Below, in pieces: positions 1-12,860 of a DNA stretch of 64,000 nt (the stretch's first letter is position 1; each line of letters begins with the position of its first letter). Both the position numbers and the translations under genes were made by a program. The DNA is from Branchiostoma lanceolatum. Taxonomy: Eukaryota; Chordata; Leptocardii; Amphioxiformes; Branchiostomatidae. The stretch is taken from contig NC_089727.1 in the NCBI RefSeq assembly GCF_035083965.1, positions 9,367,501 through 9,431,500 on the forward strand, written 5' to 3'. The notes below the pieces were generated by a model. It was not told the origin of the DNA, ran no database searches, and was given only the letters and a program-made list of their open reading frames with translations.

Positions 1-2072
1 TGGAACTAGTAGTTTACAGTCACGCACACCTTTTCCACACACACACGTCTTTTCCTCGTCATGTTTTGTAGTCTGGAAGGTTTGTAGAAAGATACGATTG
101 ACTCAGAGTCTTTAGGATAAAGATCATGTACTTAGGCTTCTCTACATTATATACCTGAGTGTGTTTTGTACAAAGTGGAACTAGTTACAGTCACGCACGC
201 CGTTTCAAGCAAAGGAACATTTCTCGAGCTTGCTATTCCGTCTAAATCTAATCATGGTCTTGTTTGTCGTGCTCTGGATACAGCACAGGGCACTGTTTTA
301 TACGATATCGATGTATCTGTATTTCATATAAGTTTTTACACCGATTAAAAGCATTTCAATCATAGGACACAATGAAAAATACTCGCTAGCAAATTCAGTA
401 ATCTCGACACACACCATTCCTGTACACGTGTTTCTGTATAATTCCGATCAGATAAGCTAAGGTATTAGACTATGCGTCAACCGTAACATTATCAACGTGA
501 CATCTGTGACATAGTGTGCATTCTGCATAGTTTTAGATAGTTGAAGCAATTACTGCAAATGCAGAAATGTTCGCGGGGATTCAATTTCGCGGTAGGGAGA
601 AAATGGAGTGTTCGCAGTGGTTTTGAGTACGCGTTTGAAACAATAATAGCGCTACAGTCACACAATGGAACGGCTTTTTGCGGTGGTTTTAGGTTCACAT
701 GAAACATGAAACCACCGAGAACATTTCAGCATGTACAGTATTCATGTAGCGAGAAGTTGTCACAGCAGACTAATCTCCTTATTGTCATGCATGACGCCGT
801 GTATCATCTTCACTGTCATCACCCAACTATGTATCAACTCTCTGTCCGATTATAGGTAAGACAATGTTAAAGATAAATATGATTCTTTCATGACATGTCC
901 CGCCTATACTGTAGATAGACATAGAGATAGAGATAGATAGGAAGTTTATGAATATGATCACATGTAAATCTAGTACACACATGCCAAAGACAAGCTCAGA
1001 TATTTTCCATCAGATATCTATATATGTCATGTCCCGACTTTATATCTACGTATTCGGGTCAATACATATGTAGCGCTTTGACAAAGAGAGAATATATCAT
1101 AAATTACAGATAGAAACTTTTAACATACTCTATGCCAATCCGCCATTCTGCAGTCAATGTTTTTTAGAATAACGAGTATCATTTTGTATTGATTGCTTTT
1201 TTATTGTTGCTATACGTTGTACCATGTACAACTATTGAGCATTTAAGTACATTCATTCATTCATACAGAAAGGCTGCAAAATGAGCGTATGAATGCTATC
1301 TGTTGCAAAAGAAAAATTTGGGAAATGGATGCTAATATCTCAGAATACCAAAGTCAGTTCCAAAGTCAAATAAGAAGATGTGAAAGTGTAAACATATAGT
1401 TGTTCTGTGTGTTTAGTCATTTGTTCCTTCCTGACCACTTAGATTTCATAATGAAGGCAATTCTAGTGGGGGTCCACCTTTTGCTATTCGCACGCTCGAT
1501 GTCATCCATATGATCAAATCAGTACGGCCTTATCTTCTACCAAAATAACCGCCTTTGATGTAACACTCGGGGTTTGCGCGAACGCTGTGGTGGCCATAGG
1601 TTAACTAGACAGACTTTGAGCTAGAACAGGAAGCATAGAATGCATACGCACATGAAAGAGCCAAAGTTACGGCCTACGACCTGACAAATTCGATGTGGTG
1701 TTCAAGTTAAGTGAAATGGGGGGTACGGTGCAGCGCAACACTCTCAGATGCTTACTGAATGAAAACATAAATGCCATTGGCATGATTTCACCACAAACGG
1801 AACAAAATACGTCTATTATGCTATGATGCCGAACAGAATCATAATCCACATTCTTTCAACGTGCTTCTCCTAAAATATTTGTTAATCACAAGCACGTAAC
1901 CCAACCAGCAAAAATACACAGATGTGCCGAACATTAAAGGCTGTGGACACGACGTGACATTTCGTCCTATACATGTTGTAGCTATGGACCGGAAGTACAC
2001 CGTTTCATTAAAGAGTAATTACTGGGTTTAATGACCATCATCACTGGAGGCAGGAACGTTTGCATAACCTGA

Positions 2073-2158
2073 GTACCATCCTCCGTAGTAACCGCTGGCT
2101 CAATCTTTTGGTTAGCAAGCGAAAAAATGGAGGCAGCGGTTACTACGGAGGATGGTAC
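2073..2158. repeat. Hairpin with ~25-bp near-perfect arms
   Basis: The arm at 2073-2098 (gtaccatcctccgtagtaac then cgctg) is the reverse complement of 2134-2158, with a loop of about 35 bases. This is the form of a small palindromic MITE. No coding potential. Confidence 0.75.
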
Positions 2159-4539
2159 ACCAGCTAAATGAATGTATCATATGTGGGTAAGACATAGAAT
2201 ACAGCTGCTCATGTTCTTCGAAGAGGAAAATTAGTGTAAGATATGTACTTGTTGCAAGTGTCTGGTCTTGTCTGGAAGCACATATTCGATAATATGAAAG
2301 TGAATTTGTTGTGAACAATCTGTAGTTGGGGCGTAGCTGTTAACAACAACCTTTCGGTTAGCCTCCATTAGCAGGCTCTATGGGTCGGTCTGTTTTTTTT
2401 CTGATCGAATATCATTTCTATTGCACATAGGTTCTTGTAGCGGCGCCTCGATATGCCATAAAAGCCCTGCTCACAGGGCCTGCTAACTAGGCTACTTTTC
2501 GGTGCAAAACAAATAAACCAATGACAAAACACACTGTTACCTTTGGCTAATATATTGTACAATTGGACGGCATTCTAGATTTGTAAAATAAAAACGATCT
2601 TACCATGATGTTCTAGATCCGTATACGTAGTTCTCTCTGCTACCCGCAGCCTTGGTATAGTGACTTCAATTAGCTTGTCTACACTACAGCACGGCTTGTA
2701 GTATCTCCTGTTGAACCTCAGTAGCAGAATTTTACAGACGCTCGATAGACTCCTCTGTGGTATTCAACAAAAGAAACGGCTCTGGTGCCTTGAGCAATCC
2801 TCCTGCGCTTCCACGGCGGGCGCGACGCAGCGAGCTTACTGCGCTGAAGGGTGGCGATGGACATCAATAGAATCCGCTACATCTTATTAGCCCGCCGCAC
2901 ATCGCCGTGGACTTAACGCTTAGTAAATGATGTGGTGAAGATAATCTCATCAACGTCACGACTGACGGGGGCAACGTCACACGCTTTGGGTAGAAGAATC
3001 ACTAGGACCGAACGTAAGCCCCTAAAAAGGTAGAACACCACGCCCCCAGAGAGGGAACGTCTCCTAGCAGCGCTCATACGTGCAAACCAAACAGGTAAGG
3101 TAGAGATAATGGGATTCGTTGAGAAGCGGCCCGGCTAACCGTGTTCTAATCATTCGCCCAAGGAGTAGTCTCCCAATTTTATTCCGTCAAATTGTGAAGG
3201 TGTCTCGAAAAAGGGACTAATTACCAGACGTAGAGAGCCTTAAGGTAGCAAAGGCTGGGCGAATTTCCAAAATAATAATCTTCAAAGACATAACCATATC
3301 GTTATGCAATGGGATAAACTTTACATAACAAACGCTGAAATAATTATGACCAATTTATGGCATATCTGAGTAAGTCCCAATTATTTCAGTGTTGGTTATG
3401 TTGAGTCTAGTCTCTTTCATAATGTTATTTACCAAATAACACAGAAGAACTTTTCAGTGCATACCATCTCATTTGGTAGCTATGCAGCTCTATGTTCGTA
3501 CGCTGACATAATTTTCCCCTCAGATGTTGCTATTTGACTGCAGAATCCAATGGTAGAGTTACAGTTTCCAACGCCCGGCCGATACCTTTTGGAACAGCCT
3601 AGTGGGTCACCCTGTGAGTGACGGGCGAAGACTCCGATGACAAAGGGTCAGGAGTGGTAAGTGTGGGCAATTTCGCAACCCTCCAATGACTCTGCCCTTG
3701 GAACCTGATGCATGTATCTGGATTAGTTCGAACTCATCTCCAATCCCCCGTGTAACAATGATCTTAGCTTAATTCGGTCTATAAGATATATATACCATCA
3801 GCTGGATAATAGGACGGACTTCTAAGTGATTTTTACCTCCATGAAAAAAGGAGGTATCATTTTGGCGTGTCTCGCTGTGTGCGCGTGTGTGTCTGTCTGT
3901 TTGTGTTTTCGGATATTTGTGGCCAGCTTGACTTAAGAACGGCTGGATTGATTGTGATGATATTTGGTATGTGTGGAGGGCTTGGGGAGATGAAACTCAA
4001 GTTTACGTTTGGGCCTCCTGGCAGTTATGCTTTGCACTGCAGCAGAACGTCCAATGTTTGTTGTTCATAAGCCAACATATGCAGACCCTGGTAAGATGAC
4101 AGCATTAAATAGGCAGTTAACGTTATCACGGTGGGTTCGTATACGATGGAAGGCACAAGATTTAGTAATGACTGCTTATCGCCCTCGATTCTTGTCGTGA
4201 CCGTCACCGAACCGATAAAGAAGTCTATATTCCCCGGGAATATTCGCTGTCTGGTGGCCGGCAATGAGCCCAGTCACCCCGCAAAGATTGTGCAGCCTTC
4301 CCACTCCCTAATGATGTACGAAAGGCACAGTCAGGCAAAAAGAAGTACATTTTATGGATAACGTCCCATCTAGGCTCTGGGTTTACCTTTTGTTTGTAGC
4401 TGTTTGTATTGCATACCCGGTAAACCGCCTCATAGCGTAACACACCAGGTTTGTATTGAACAGTACAAGATGCATACCCGGGGATATCTATCTGATCCAA
4501 TCACACCGGGATGGACCCTACTCTTTTCGTGTGGTGGGT

Positions 4540-4700
4540 TCTTTAACGTGCTCGAGGTGCGGCTCTCCTCAAACACGTCCTATCCGAGGGACCCATTTAC
4601 ACCTCAGTCGAGTGGGGAAATTGTCGTTAAGTGCATTTCCCAAGGGCAGAACATCGGGACCTGTCAGGGATTGGACCTCCAGGTTCTGAGTCAACAACCA
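4540..4700. repeat. Interspersed SINE-tail-like fragment
   Basis: The block containing 'gtggggaaattgtcgttaag' and 'gcatttcccaagggcagaac' matches, with divergence, the block at 16190-16250 ('gtgttaagtgcctttcccaa', 'ggacacaacatcttggcagg'). Two copies of the same order of words show a dispersed repeat. The copy here appears to lack a clear tRNA-like head. Confidence 0.5.
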
Positions 4701-5731
4701 TGACAACAAGGCCACCGTGCCAATGAATGAGAAACAATATTCAAATCGTTTTCTATGGTATTTTACGTCGTATATACTAATTTTTTTGACAGTTGCAAGT
4801 AAAACATACATTTTGTAAAGTTGCTGTAGTTTTGCCAATAGATAATGTGTGAATAATAAACAAGATGTCACAGGGGGTAAATCAGAAATGCTTCACCCGG
4901 TATAAACGGTTGTAGCTCATATTTCAGGGCATAATAATCATCATAAAACATAAAATCATGTATCACTGTCCACCAAACTTTAAAACATTATCATCATTTT
5001 CTTGAACGCGACGCCATTTCGAAAATCAAGCAAAACAAGGAAGACGTCGTGATTTTCTCTCATTTTACCACGGATGTTTAAAAAGTCGTCCCGTGCAGAT
5101 GAAAGATGATGACAATATTTTGAAATTCAACATTGATAGAGGACGTTTTAGTTTATAGTTATGGCCCGAAATTTGAGGTATGCCCCTTTGCTCTGGATTA
5201 ATCCACATCCCCTCACACACATACTTTATGATTTTTCCCTCGAACGAGTATTGTTACTGAGCACTAATCATCTTTTTTCTCACAGTAAAATAGGCAATCT
5301 TTGCTTGCGTGGCTGTCATCCACAAAGTCTATTTCATGAGGCCTTAACAACAGCGTACTGACTCCATCGCCATCCGTAATTGCCGAGAACATGCCCTGTC
5401 TTTTCCGAATATAAAGCATCATCTGGCAATTTAAGCCCGCTTTTTGATACTCATCAAATGCGGTATGTGTTCAAACCAATGACCGTTACTTTCTGGCCTG
5501 TCGCAAAGATGTTTCAGTCTGAAATAAAGTGGGCCATCTTTTGAAATGCTTGGATAAATATAGATACAACGCTGATTTGCTCGAACGTTCTAAGAAACGA
5601 TGTGTTTCATCTTGTGGCCTGCAGTATACGGGGAATGCGTTTTCTGCAAAATGGCCGACAAGGATACAAAATTCAACATTACTTGTAAACCTATTTACCT
5701 AATCATATATTGTGAGTTCATACACATGCAT

Positions 5732-5732
<1 letters not shown>

Positions 5733-5781
<49 letters not shown>
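5733..5781. repeat. (AC)n microsatellite
   Basis: About 24 uninterrupted AC units. The open frames running through it on both strands (His/Thr or Val/Cys runs) are artefacts of the dinucleotide repeat. Confidence 0.95.
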
Positions 5782-5783
<2 letters not shown>

Positions 5784-6480
5784 TGCGCACAGACAAGTAC
5801 ACGCAAAAAACAAGAAAAATTGCAAAAAGCTTCATTGATCAACAAAAGTACAATAGTACAGATAGCACCAACTACAGATAAACTAATGGAATGATAATTC
5901 ATTTTATCAATGAAAAGAAGCACAGACGCATGGAGCAATAGAAAACCGTAGTCTATGTCGCTTTTGCCGCGGCGGCTTAGATATATATACGTGAAGGCTT
6001 AAACAGCAGATACAAAACGCATATCAATCACTTAGCAATGAGTACTGTATGGCTTGACAGTAGTGTCCCATCCATCGCACATTGTACGGGTGCTCGACCT
6101 TCCATTATCGGTGCACCACCTTCTATCCCCCAGATGGCCCCGGCTGGTTCACCCTTTTACCATGTCACGCGGAGCCTAACGTGCCCATCAAGGGTGGGCA
6201 TTTAGCACTGGCCAAAGAGGAATACAAGTATTTTTGTACAAAACTCGAGTAGGCTGCTTAAAAGGCGTACCAATTTGGTTTTAGCTACGAAGGTGAAGGG
6301 ACATTGAAAACGAGGGATTTGAAGTGACTACAATGAACAGAAAGGTAGCTTCAAAGGTACTTACTGAGTGGTAAGGTAATGTGAATGTGCAGGGAATGAT
6401 ACCTTGATGACATTTGTCGTTATGCTACCTTGGAGACGGCAACGCTATTGCTTCATTGGTGCGGTATAAAGAAGTTCGCC

Positions 6481-6721
6481 ACTGATTCTGGCTACTGGCG
6501 ACATAACTCATGAATAATTGTTAATGAGCTAGCCTTATTTGGCAGAAACAGCCGTTATTTTGTTCTGAACCCCAAGTAGCGATCGATGCAAGACGTAACC
6601 TGTTTGGCTGATAACTTCCCAGCGACCTTTGTGGATTTCCACAAGATGAGCTTGTGGCAATCCTCGATCTAAAAAGCTGAAAGCTGTCTGGTGGTGACAT
6701 CGCCAGTAGCCAGAATCAGGG
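6481..6721. mobile_element. MITE-like element with ~25-bp terminal inverted repeats
   Basis: The left end 'ctgattctggctactggcga' recurs in reverse complement at the right end ('cgccagtagccagaatcagg'). The element is about 240 bp with no coding capacity. Target duplication could not be resolved by eye. Confidence 0.65.
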
Positions 6722-8327
6722 GAGAGAATAGCAAGGCTGATGCCGGGAGATTCGTTGTACCGAGCGCTTCAACTCTACAGGTGGAGGGTGTTCGTAGGTG
6801 GATAGATACACACAGTATCGCATAGTTAGCTGGGCGACCAAACCCATACTAAAATTTAACGAGCCCAAGAGCTATCTGCCGCCGAAAGATACCATCATGC
6901 AATAGGATGTTCAGAACACAAAATATTAAAACCGGACGTTCTGCTGCAATTAACACAGAAAGCCACTAGGGTTCCACAATCGAACATGTTCTTCGTTTTA
7001 TCGACACCTCCCAACTATCATAAAGATCCATCCACAACTTCTCGACTCGTGACACACACATACCTTCAAACTAAACATATCTTACAACACTACAAATCCA
7101 GAACATTGACGTTCTTTATGCCGTGTCAATGTGTCAATCTTACCAAAATTTCTTAACAGTGGCAGTGTGTGTATTCATATATCTTCTCGCAAGGCTCAAC
7201 TAATAACAATTACTCCACATAATGTTTAAGATTAATGTTACTACCGGAAATACGTCAAGGGGTTATGATGTGGGGCCCTGTGGAAATATTCTTGTCATAT
7301 AGTCAGCTTATTAGCAGGATAAGCTTCCCCCTCGATTCACTATCCGCAAACCGCCTACGAAAATAGCAAATAACTCCTGTCACCAAATGGCATAAAACGA
7401 GAAGGCTGTGAGCTGCATAGATTTGTGGATTAATGTGTTTGTAAGGAATAGCAAGGTTTTTCGATGAAAAGTGAAGACAGACTCCAGTTGTTGCCGTGGC
7501 CGAGAAACGATCTTTATTCCACTCTCACATGTTCTCTCCTCTGTATTCCTCGAGTCGGTCTGTCTAGTCTAACATACTGTGTTCCTAATTTTATACATTT
7601 CTCAACATCTTCAAGATTAGTCATAAAGGATGTGGTAAAGGAGTAGCAGTCTCCGGGGCAATGAAGAGCCTAGTGCCGTCTTGCACAGCCTTGTACAGTC
7701 TTAGTCATACAGCGATACACACGTGTCATGCACAGAGTACATTTCTCAGAAAACTAGGGAGGTCCTCTACTTACACATATCTGCTTACACATATTTGATA
7801 TGCGCTATATTTACATGTTAACGGGCTTTACAAAAATGTATTAAGTTCTGCGTAAACATGACCATTAGATTTGATAAGCTTGCCCATCATCTTTGCGGGT
7901 TTTTAGAATTGTAATGTGTAAATCAGTGAATGTGTAGACCACAGGAAAGACCACAGGAAGAATAGCCTATTACGAGGCTAATTTTAGATCTAAATAAAAC
8001 TCCAACTCTGTTGAGTTTCTTCCATTCTGATCCCTTGTGCACTGGTGGTACACCTCTTACGAAAGTCGCCGTAGAAAATCTTCTGCCATTTAATTACACA
8101 GTATGAAGACGGCCATTGTAGGGTTTATTTTGCGATGAGTAGGTTAAAGATATATGTTGACATATCCGTTTTCCTTTTACAACCTTTCCCTTTTATTCAA
8201 CTTCTCATCTGCTTATATGGGGTAAGGGACTGGCAGAAAAACAAAAGTCCGGCCAGCACTCAGAAAATATCACGATCTTGCTGAAGATCCTATTCGATTT
8301 CCCATGACAACTTCGGTATTTCAGGCC

Positions 8328-8552
8328 CCCCTCACACTTCTGCGTATATTTATGTGCGCATGAGTTACATATGAACATTTTTTTTGCTTTAGGTAAAGTT
8401 TGCGGGGAAGAAGTTGTTTTCTATTTCAACACACCGTTGTGCAGCCTGATTATCAAACCAAAGAAATTTTCGGCCGCAAACTTTACCTAAACCAAAAAAA
8501 AAGAATGTTAATACGCAACTCACGTGGACATGCATATACACTTTACTTGACT
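8328..8552. mobile_element. MITE, same family as 18955-19200
   Basis: The internal phrases 'tttgcggggaagaagttgtt' and 'caccgttgtgcagcct' are shared with the copy at 18955-19200. The outer parts form diverged inverted repeats (cacacttctgcgtatattta on the left; its approximate complement at 8515-8550). An inner pair around 8393 and 8480 (ttaggtaaagtttgcgg / ccgcaaactttacctaa) makes a strong hairpin. Confidence 0.7.
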
Positions 8553-9068
8553 GATCGACCATCCGCTTGAGCATGTTTGATAAACATTTAAACACAAGAC
8601 AATCAGGCATCAAGGACATACAGCCATGGATACAACCTTCCTCCTCATGAAAGAGGATCTATTGCTAATAATAGTAATATCGTGTGATAATGTGTTCTGT
8701 GTGCTAAATTATATATGTTTACAACCGGCTAAGTCATGAATTAGATTTTTTGACCGTTCGCTCACAACAAAGTTGGGGTGTCTAGAGGCTGTCATTCGAA
8801 AAAAAAAACAAGTCCGTGTTGTACTAGCAAAGCCAGTGTTGTCCAAGTAAATGATTAGATCTTTAGACTCCTAACGATTTTCATTGTAACTACACTAGTA
8901 CTGGTCCCAAGTAACTTGGTCCAGTGCATTTGGAACTTATTTGTGTAAGAACATTACACTACATCTGAATTTGCCGTGTATACAGAAAAAAGATTATCTC
9001 ATGGTTAATAGGTCATCTTATCACCTTGCTTTGTTTGCATAATTCCTAATGTATCTCACGATAGATGT

Positions 9069-11217
9069 TCACTGAGACTTCAGCTTGCCGCCACTTTTAC
9101 AGCAAATCTTCCTACAGAAGAACGAACAGCTGCACCACACGGTACCAAGGACAGCCGAACAGACGCCAAACAGGAACACAGCCACGTCCAGCAGGTAGTA
9201 CTGGTACCACGGCAGCTCCACGGAGCGTGCGTGGAGATGGGTCAGTCGGCCATGTTTGATGACGTATTCTATCCACCAGACGGCCCGCTCCATGGGTGAC
9301 TGGGGCTGGTCACGGTGCAGGCGGGACAGGCGGGTTGCGGTCTCCTGGTAGCTGTGAAGTAGGATATAAGACGGACCAAAATGATTATGAAGAATTTTTG
9401 TTTTGGTTCACGTTGTCTTTGTACGACTATGAACAGCTTGTTTAGTACCAAATCCTTCACATCCATGAAACATCAGCAGTACCTGTTGTTTGTGACAACA
9501 TGAAGAATGGCCTGGTACAACTGTTCGGCGGTGACCGTGCTGAAGTCCAACTTCACCCCCAGTCCCCTGGCCACCACCCGGGCGGCGTTGGCGGGCTGAT
9601 CCCCGAACAGCGGCAGACAGACCATGGGCACGCCATGGTGCAGGGCCTCGTACAGTCCGTTCGACCCAGCGTGAGTGATGAAAACTCGGGTCTTTGGGTG
9701 GGCTACAACAAATACAGCATGTTAGAATCAAAGAAAGTCATCTGCAATGTGCTATATTTATATATAGAGAGAGACTAAGAGATAGGAAACCCCGTCCCCG
9801 AGTAAAATGTATGAATATATAATTACAGACACAGAATCCCATGAATGCTTGATTTAGAAAGAGATTTTTTCACTGATCCAAGTTTTTTTCTGTATTATTG
9901 CTGTATTATCATCATTATTACTTCAAATTTTCAAATTTCTCATGTTTTAATTTTTCAACTGTTATAATCACTTAAATCTCACCTAGCAGGTCGTTCTGAG
10001 GCAGCCAGCCCAGTAGTTTGGTGTTGTTGCCCAGACCGGTCGGCTTCTCTCCCACGTACCGCCACACCACCTTCTGTCGGAGTCGGGCGAAGGCTGCCGC
10101 GAAGACTTCTTTCCTCCCCGTTGACATTGTCCGGACCATCGACCCGAAACTGACCACAATCACTCCATCGTCTCCAGCGCTCTGGACAAACGCTTCCATG
10201 TCCTGTGGAAAGATTAATCATTCATAGTGAATTTTCTTTATTTCAATCAAGGAGGTTTTATATAAAACCTCCTTGTTTCAATCGACATCCACCTATGTCG
10301 AGTTTACGTATGAGCAGAGTTTTATTCGCTACTGATCAGTAGTGTAAGAACTCACCTCAGTAAGGGGGGCGGCCACACGGACATTCAGTCCCCCAATCTG
10401 AACCATGTTAGGCATGCTGGGACGGGGAAAATCCAGCACATTGTCGGTTCGATAAAGCCACAAGTCCGTACGTAACGTCACGCTCTGAATAGTTTCATCC
10501 TCGCTGATGTAGGTACGGGCCAGTCCGTCGTACATGCTACTCGCAGCCCAGTGCCCCAACATATGTAAAAGAGTAGACAAGACGACGTTCTGAAGTCGTT
10601 GAACAAAAGTCATTTCATCGGTAAAATCGGTAAATATAGAAGGCACGTACGACAGAGGCAGCGGCACACCTGTAGCTTTTCCGTCAATGAAGAAAGAATC
10701 TAGACGCAAAACGGCGATGTTGGGTACCCGCAAGTCTAGATGGGCTGAGAGGATAGCGCCGCAAGGAAACGTGGGATCAGAAAGGACAACACTGTGCCCT
10801 GATATCCTCAGCCGATCCACCAGATTACTGTCACCCAGAAGCAGGGAACAGTGTTGTTTGAAACCTTCGGACGTAGAGATTAATGCTTTTCCTAATATGT
10901 AGGGGGACAATTCTTCAGCCGCGGAAAGCATTTGGTCTTGTATTTCCTGGAGCCTTGCTTGGGTTCCTTGGTCTTGGAATGCCTCAAACTGAAAGTCAGG
11001 CCACTCTGCCCGCCTTTTTTCTACAATGTCGCCTGAAACAACCACAGTTACGATATGACCTTTGTCCACCAAAGCACGCCCAATTTTGGCCTGATTCATC
11101 CAGTGGCTGTCGCCGGTTGGCGGGGGTACCAACAGAACCTTCTCTGCGCTGCTCCTGTGTAATACCCAGAAAAACTAGCAGAATTGCGAAAAATCGAAGC
11201 TTCCATACGATTCCCAT
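9069..11217 (-). CDS. UDP-glucuronosyltransferase, tandem copy A (frameshifted near N-terminus)
   Basis: Family 1 UDP-glycosyltransferase, which transfers a sugar from UDP-glucuronate to lipophilic substrates in the ER lumen. Coding exons by splice consensus and phase: 11217-10356, 10202-9983, 9702-9483, 9351-9069 (stop TGA). The N-terminal domain has the catalytic-histidine context DSHW and the SDPTFPCG segment. Exon 3 encodes the donor-binding signature [19 protein letters not shown] and [10 protein letters not shown]. Exon 4 gives a C-terminal membrane segment ([12 protein letters not shown]...) and a short basic tail. Compared with copy B, 8 bases are missing just after the signal-peptide core (about 11155-11165): the frame starting [18 protein letters not shown] does not continue into the enzyme frame, which is open only from about 11132. 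The rest has no stop and intact splice sites, so this is a recent pseudogene, a null allele or an assembly error. Confidence 0.8.
10248..10275. repeat. 28-bp perfect palindrome in UGT copy A intron 1
   Basis: caaggaggttttat is followed directly by its exact reverse complement. A near-identical palindrome lies at 23438-23465, and the two halves of the same motif flank 62065-62801. It lies between UGT exons 1 and 2 and is absent from the matching intron of copy B, so it was gained after the duplication or lost from B. Confidence 0.9.
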
Positions 11218-12315
11218 CTTGCTGCGCTTGATTCTTTCCAAACTTTGTAGACTGTTATTAGGAGTGATCAAAGGTTATCATTCAGTACCAGTCAACTAAA
11301 TCTATTTGTACCGTGGCCGACAGGTACAAAGAGCAACACACACCTACTATGGGTGCGCACACACCTACTTTGGGTACGTCAAGAACCCTAGTTTAGCTAC
11401 GCGTCGACACCACCTCTTTGACTGCGCGTCGACATCCCTACTTTGGCTGCGGTGTACACACAAGAGTTCGTAAGGTAACACCTCTTCCCGGACGGTCAAA
11501 GGTCAAAGGTTAACTAGAGTTAGGGGCCTTAGATATTACTAGTAGCTGTTTCAGCAGGAATGAACGGATTTGCGTTTTTGTGTAACTTATGTGAGTGAAA
11601 ATAAACATAACTAGAAAGGTAACATTTGTACGCGAATGCAGCATATTTCACTCCATCTCCCTCCCTATACAAAAATGGACTGTTCCAAAATGGAATTTAA
11701 AAAAATTCACCACGTTACGAGAATGAACTCGTCCGGTTGCATCTTCATAATGTGACTATTCCTTCATTCTCACGGTCAACAACTAGCAACATAACAAATA
11801 TCATAAAGACCTATTCACAACGTTATGTCGTTCACACAAAAAATCACACAGACACAAGGCCCCGAAAACATAACTATCTTCGGAATGGTTCTTGGCAAAA
11901 GTACTTATTAAGCCGAGTATTAAGATTACATAAACTCAAACCTCAGTAAACATAGGCTGTGAGCGAAAATATCTGTGCACCATCCATGAAATCAAATCAG
12001 TGTGACCTAGGTTAGTTTTACCCCATCAGTAAACGATTAAGAATTTGAGACAACTAATAATTTGCGAAATTGCATCAAAGATACTCTGGCGTCCAAGCCA
12101 TTTAGTCCAGTACATATGGAACTAAGAGGGGTAAGAACATTTTAAGATATGAATCAATTTGTTGTTTATAGTCAAGTTTTTAAGAAAGAAATAACTGCGT
12201 TGGGTCGTTATACAAAGTACTAGAGGTCACCCTTCTATGTCACTACATCATTTTTTCTCGTGTATACAGAAAAGTGAATACCTCATGGTTAATACGTCAT
12301 CTTACCACCTAACGC

Positions 12316-12640
12316 TTATTTGCATATTTCCAAGTGTCTACTATTGCCGCTTTTACAGAAAATCTTTCCACAGATGAACGAACAGCTGCACCACACGGTA
12401 CCCAGGACAGCTGAACAGACGCCAAACAGGAACACAGCCACGTCCAGCAGGTAGTACTGGTACCACGGCAGCTCCACTGCGCGTGCGCGGAGATGGGTCA
12501 GTCGGCCATGTTTGATGACGTATTCTATCCACCAGACGGCCCGCTCCATGGGTGACTGGGGCTGGTCACGGTGCAGGCGGGACAGGCGGGCTGCGGTCTC
12601 CTGGTAGCTGTGAAGTAGGATATAAATCGAACCAACATAA

Positions 12641-12697
<57 letters not shown>

Positions 12698-12721
12698 TAT
12701 ATAGATATATAGATATATGTA

Positions 12722-12763
<42 letters not shown>

Positions 12764-12805
12764 ACAGTGTGTGTGTGAGAGAGAGAGAGTGAGAGACAGA
12801 GAGAC

Positions 12806-12860
<55 letters not shown>

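Larger units (their letters stand above)
1..9060. other. Gene-free intergenic stretch with scattered repeats
   Basis: No exon with a recognisable protein motif was found here on either strand; the open frames are short (under about 105 codons) and resemble no known family. The stretch holds the inverted repeats at 2073-2158, 6481-6721 and 8328-8552, an AC microsatellite at 5733-5781 and a SINE-tail-like segment at 4540-4700. A GC-richer block at 2780-3300 looks unlike its AT-rich surroundings but gave no coherent reading frame. The first about 220 bases repeat the phrase tggaactag(tag)ttacagtcacgcac twice, at 1 and 176. Confidence 0.5.

Noticed and set aside
3230-3260. agccttaaggtagcaaag, resembling the 28S rRNA / R2 target core (cttaaggtagc)
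   Set aside because: Only about 11 bases match and the flanking sequence does not follow rRNA; chance or unrelated. The 14-base match ggttagttttaccc near 12010 was dismissed for the same reason.
5600-5938. 93- and 79-codon frames across the AC repeat
   Set aside because: Low-complexity artefacts of the dinucleotide repeat.
9500-9778. 92-codon plus-strand frame (and the similar 104-codon one at 13019)
   Set aside because: Antisense shadow of UGT exon 3, present in both copies because the exon is conserved.
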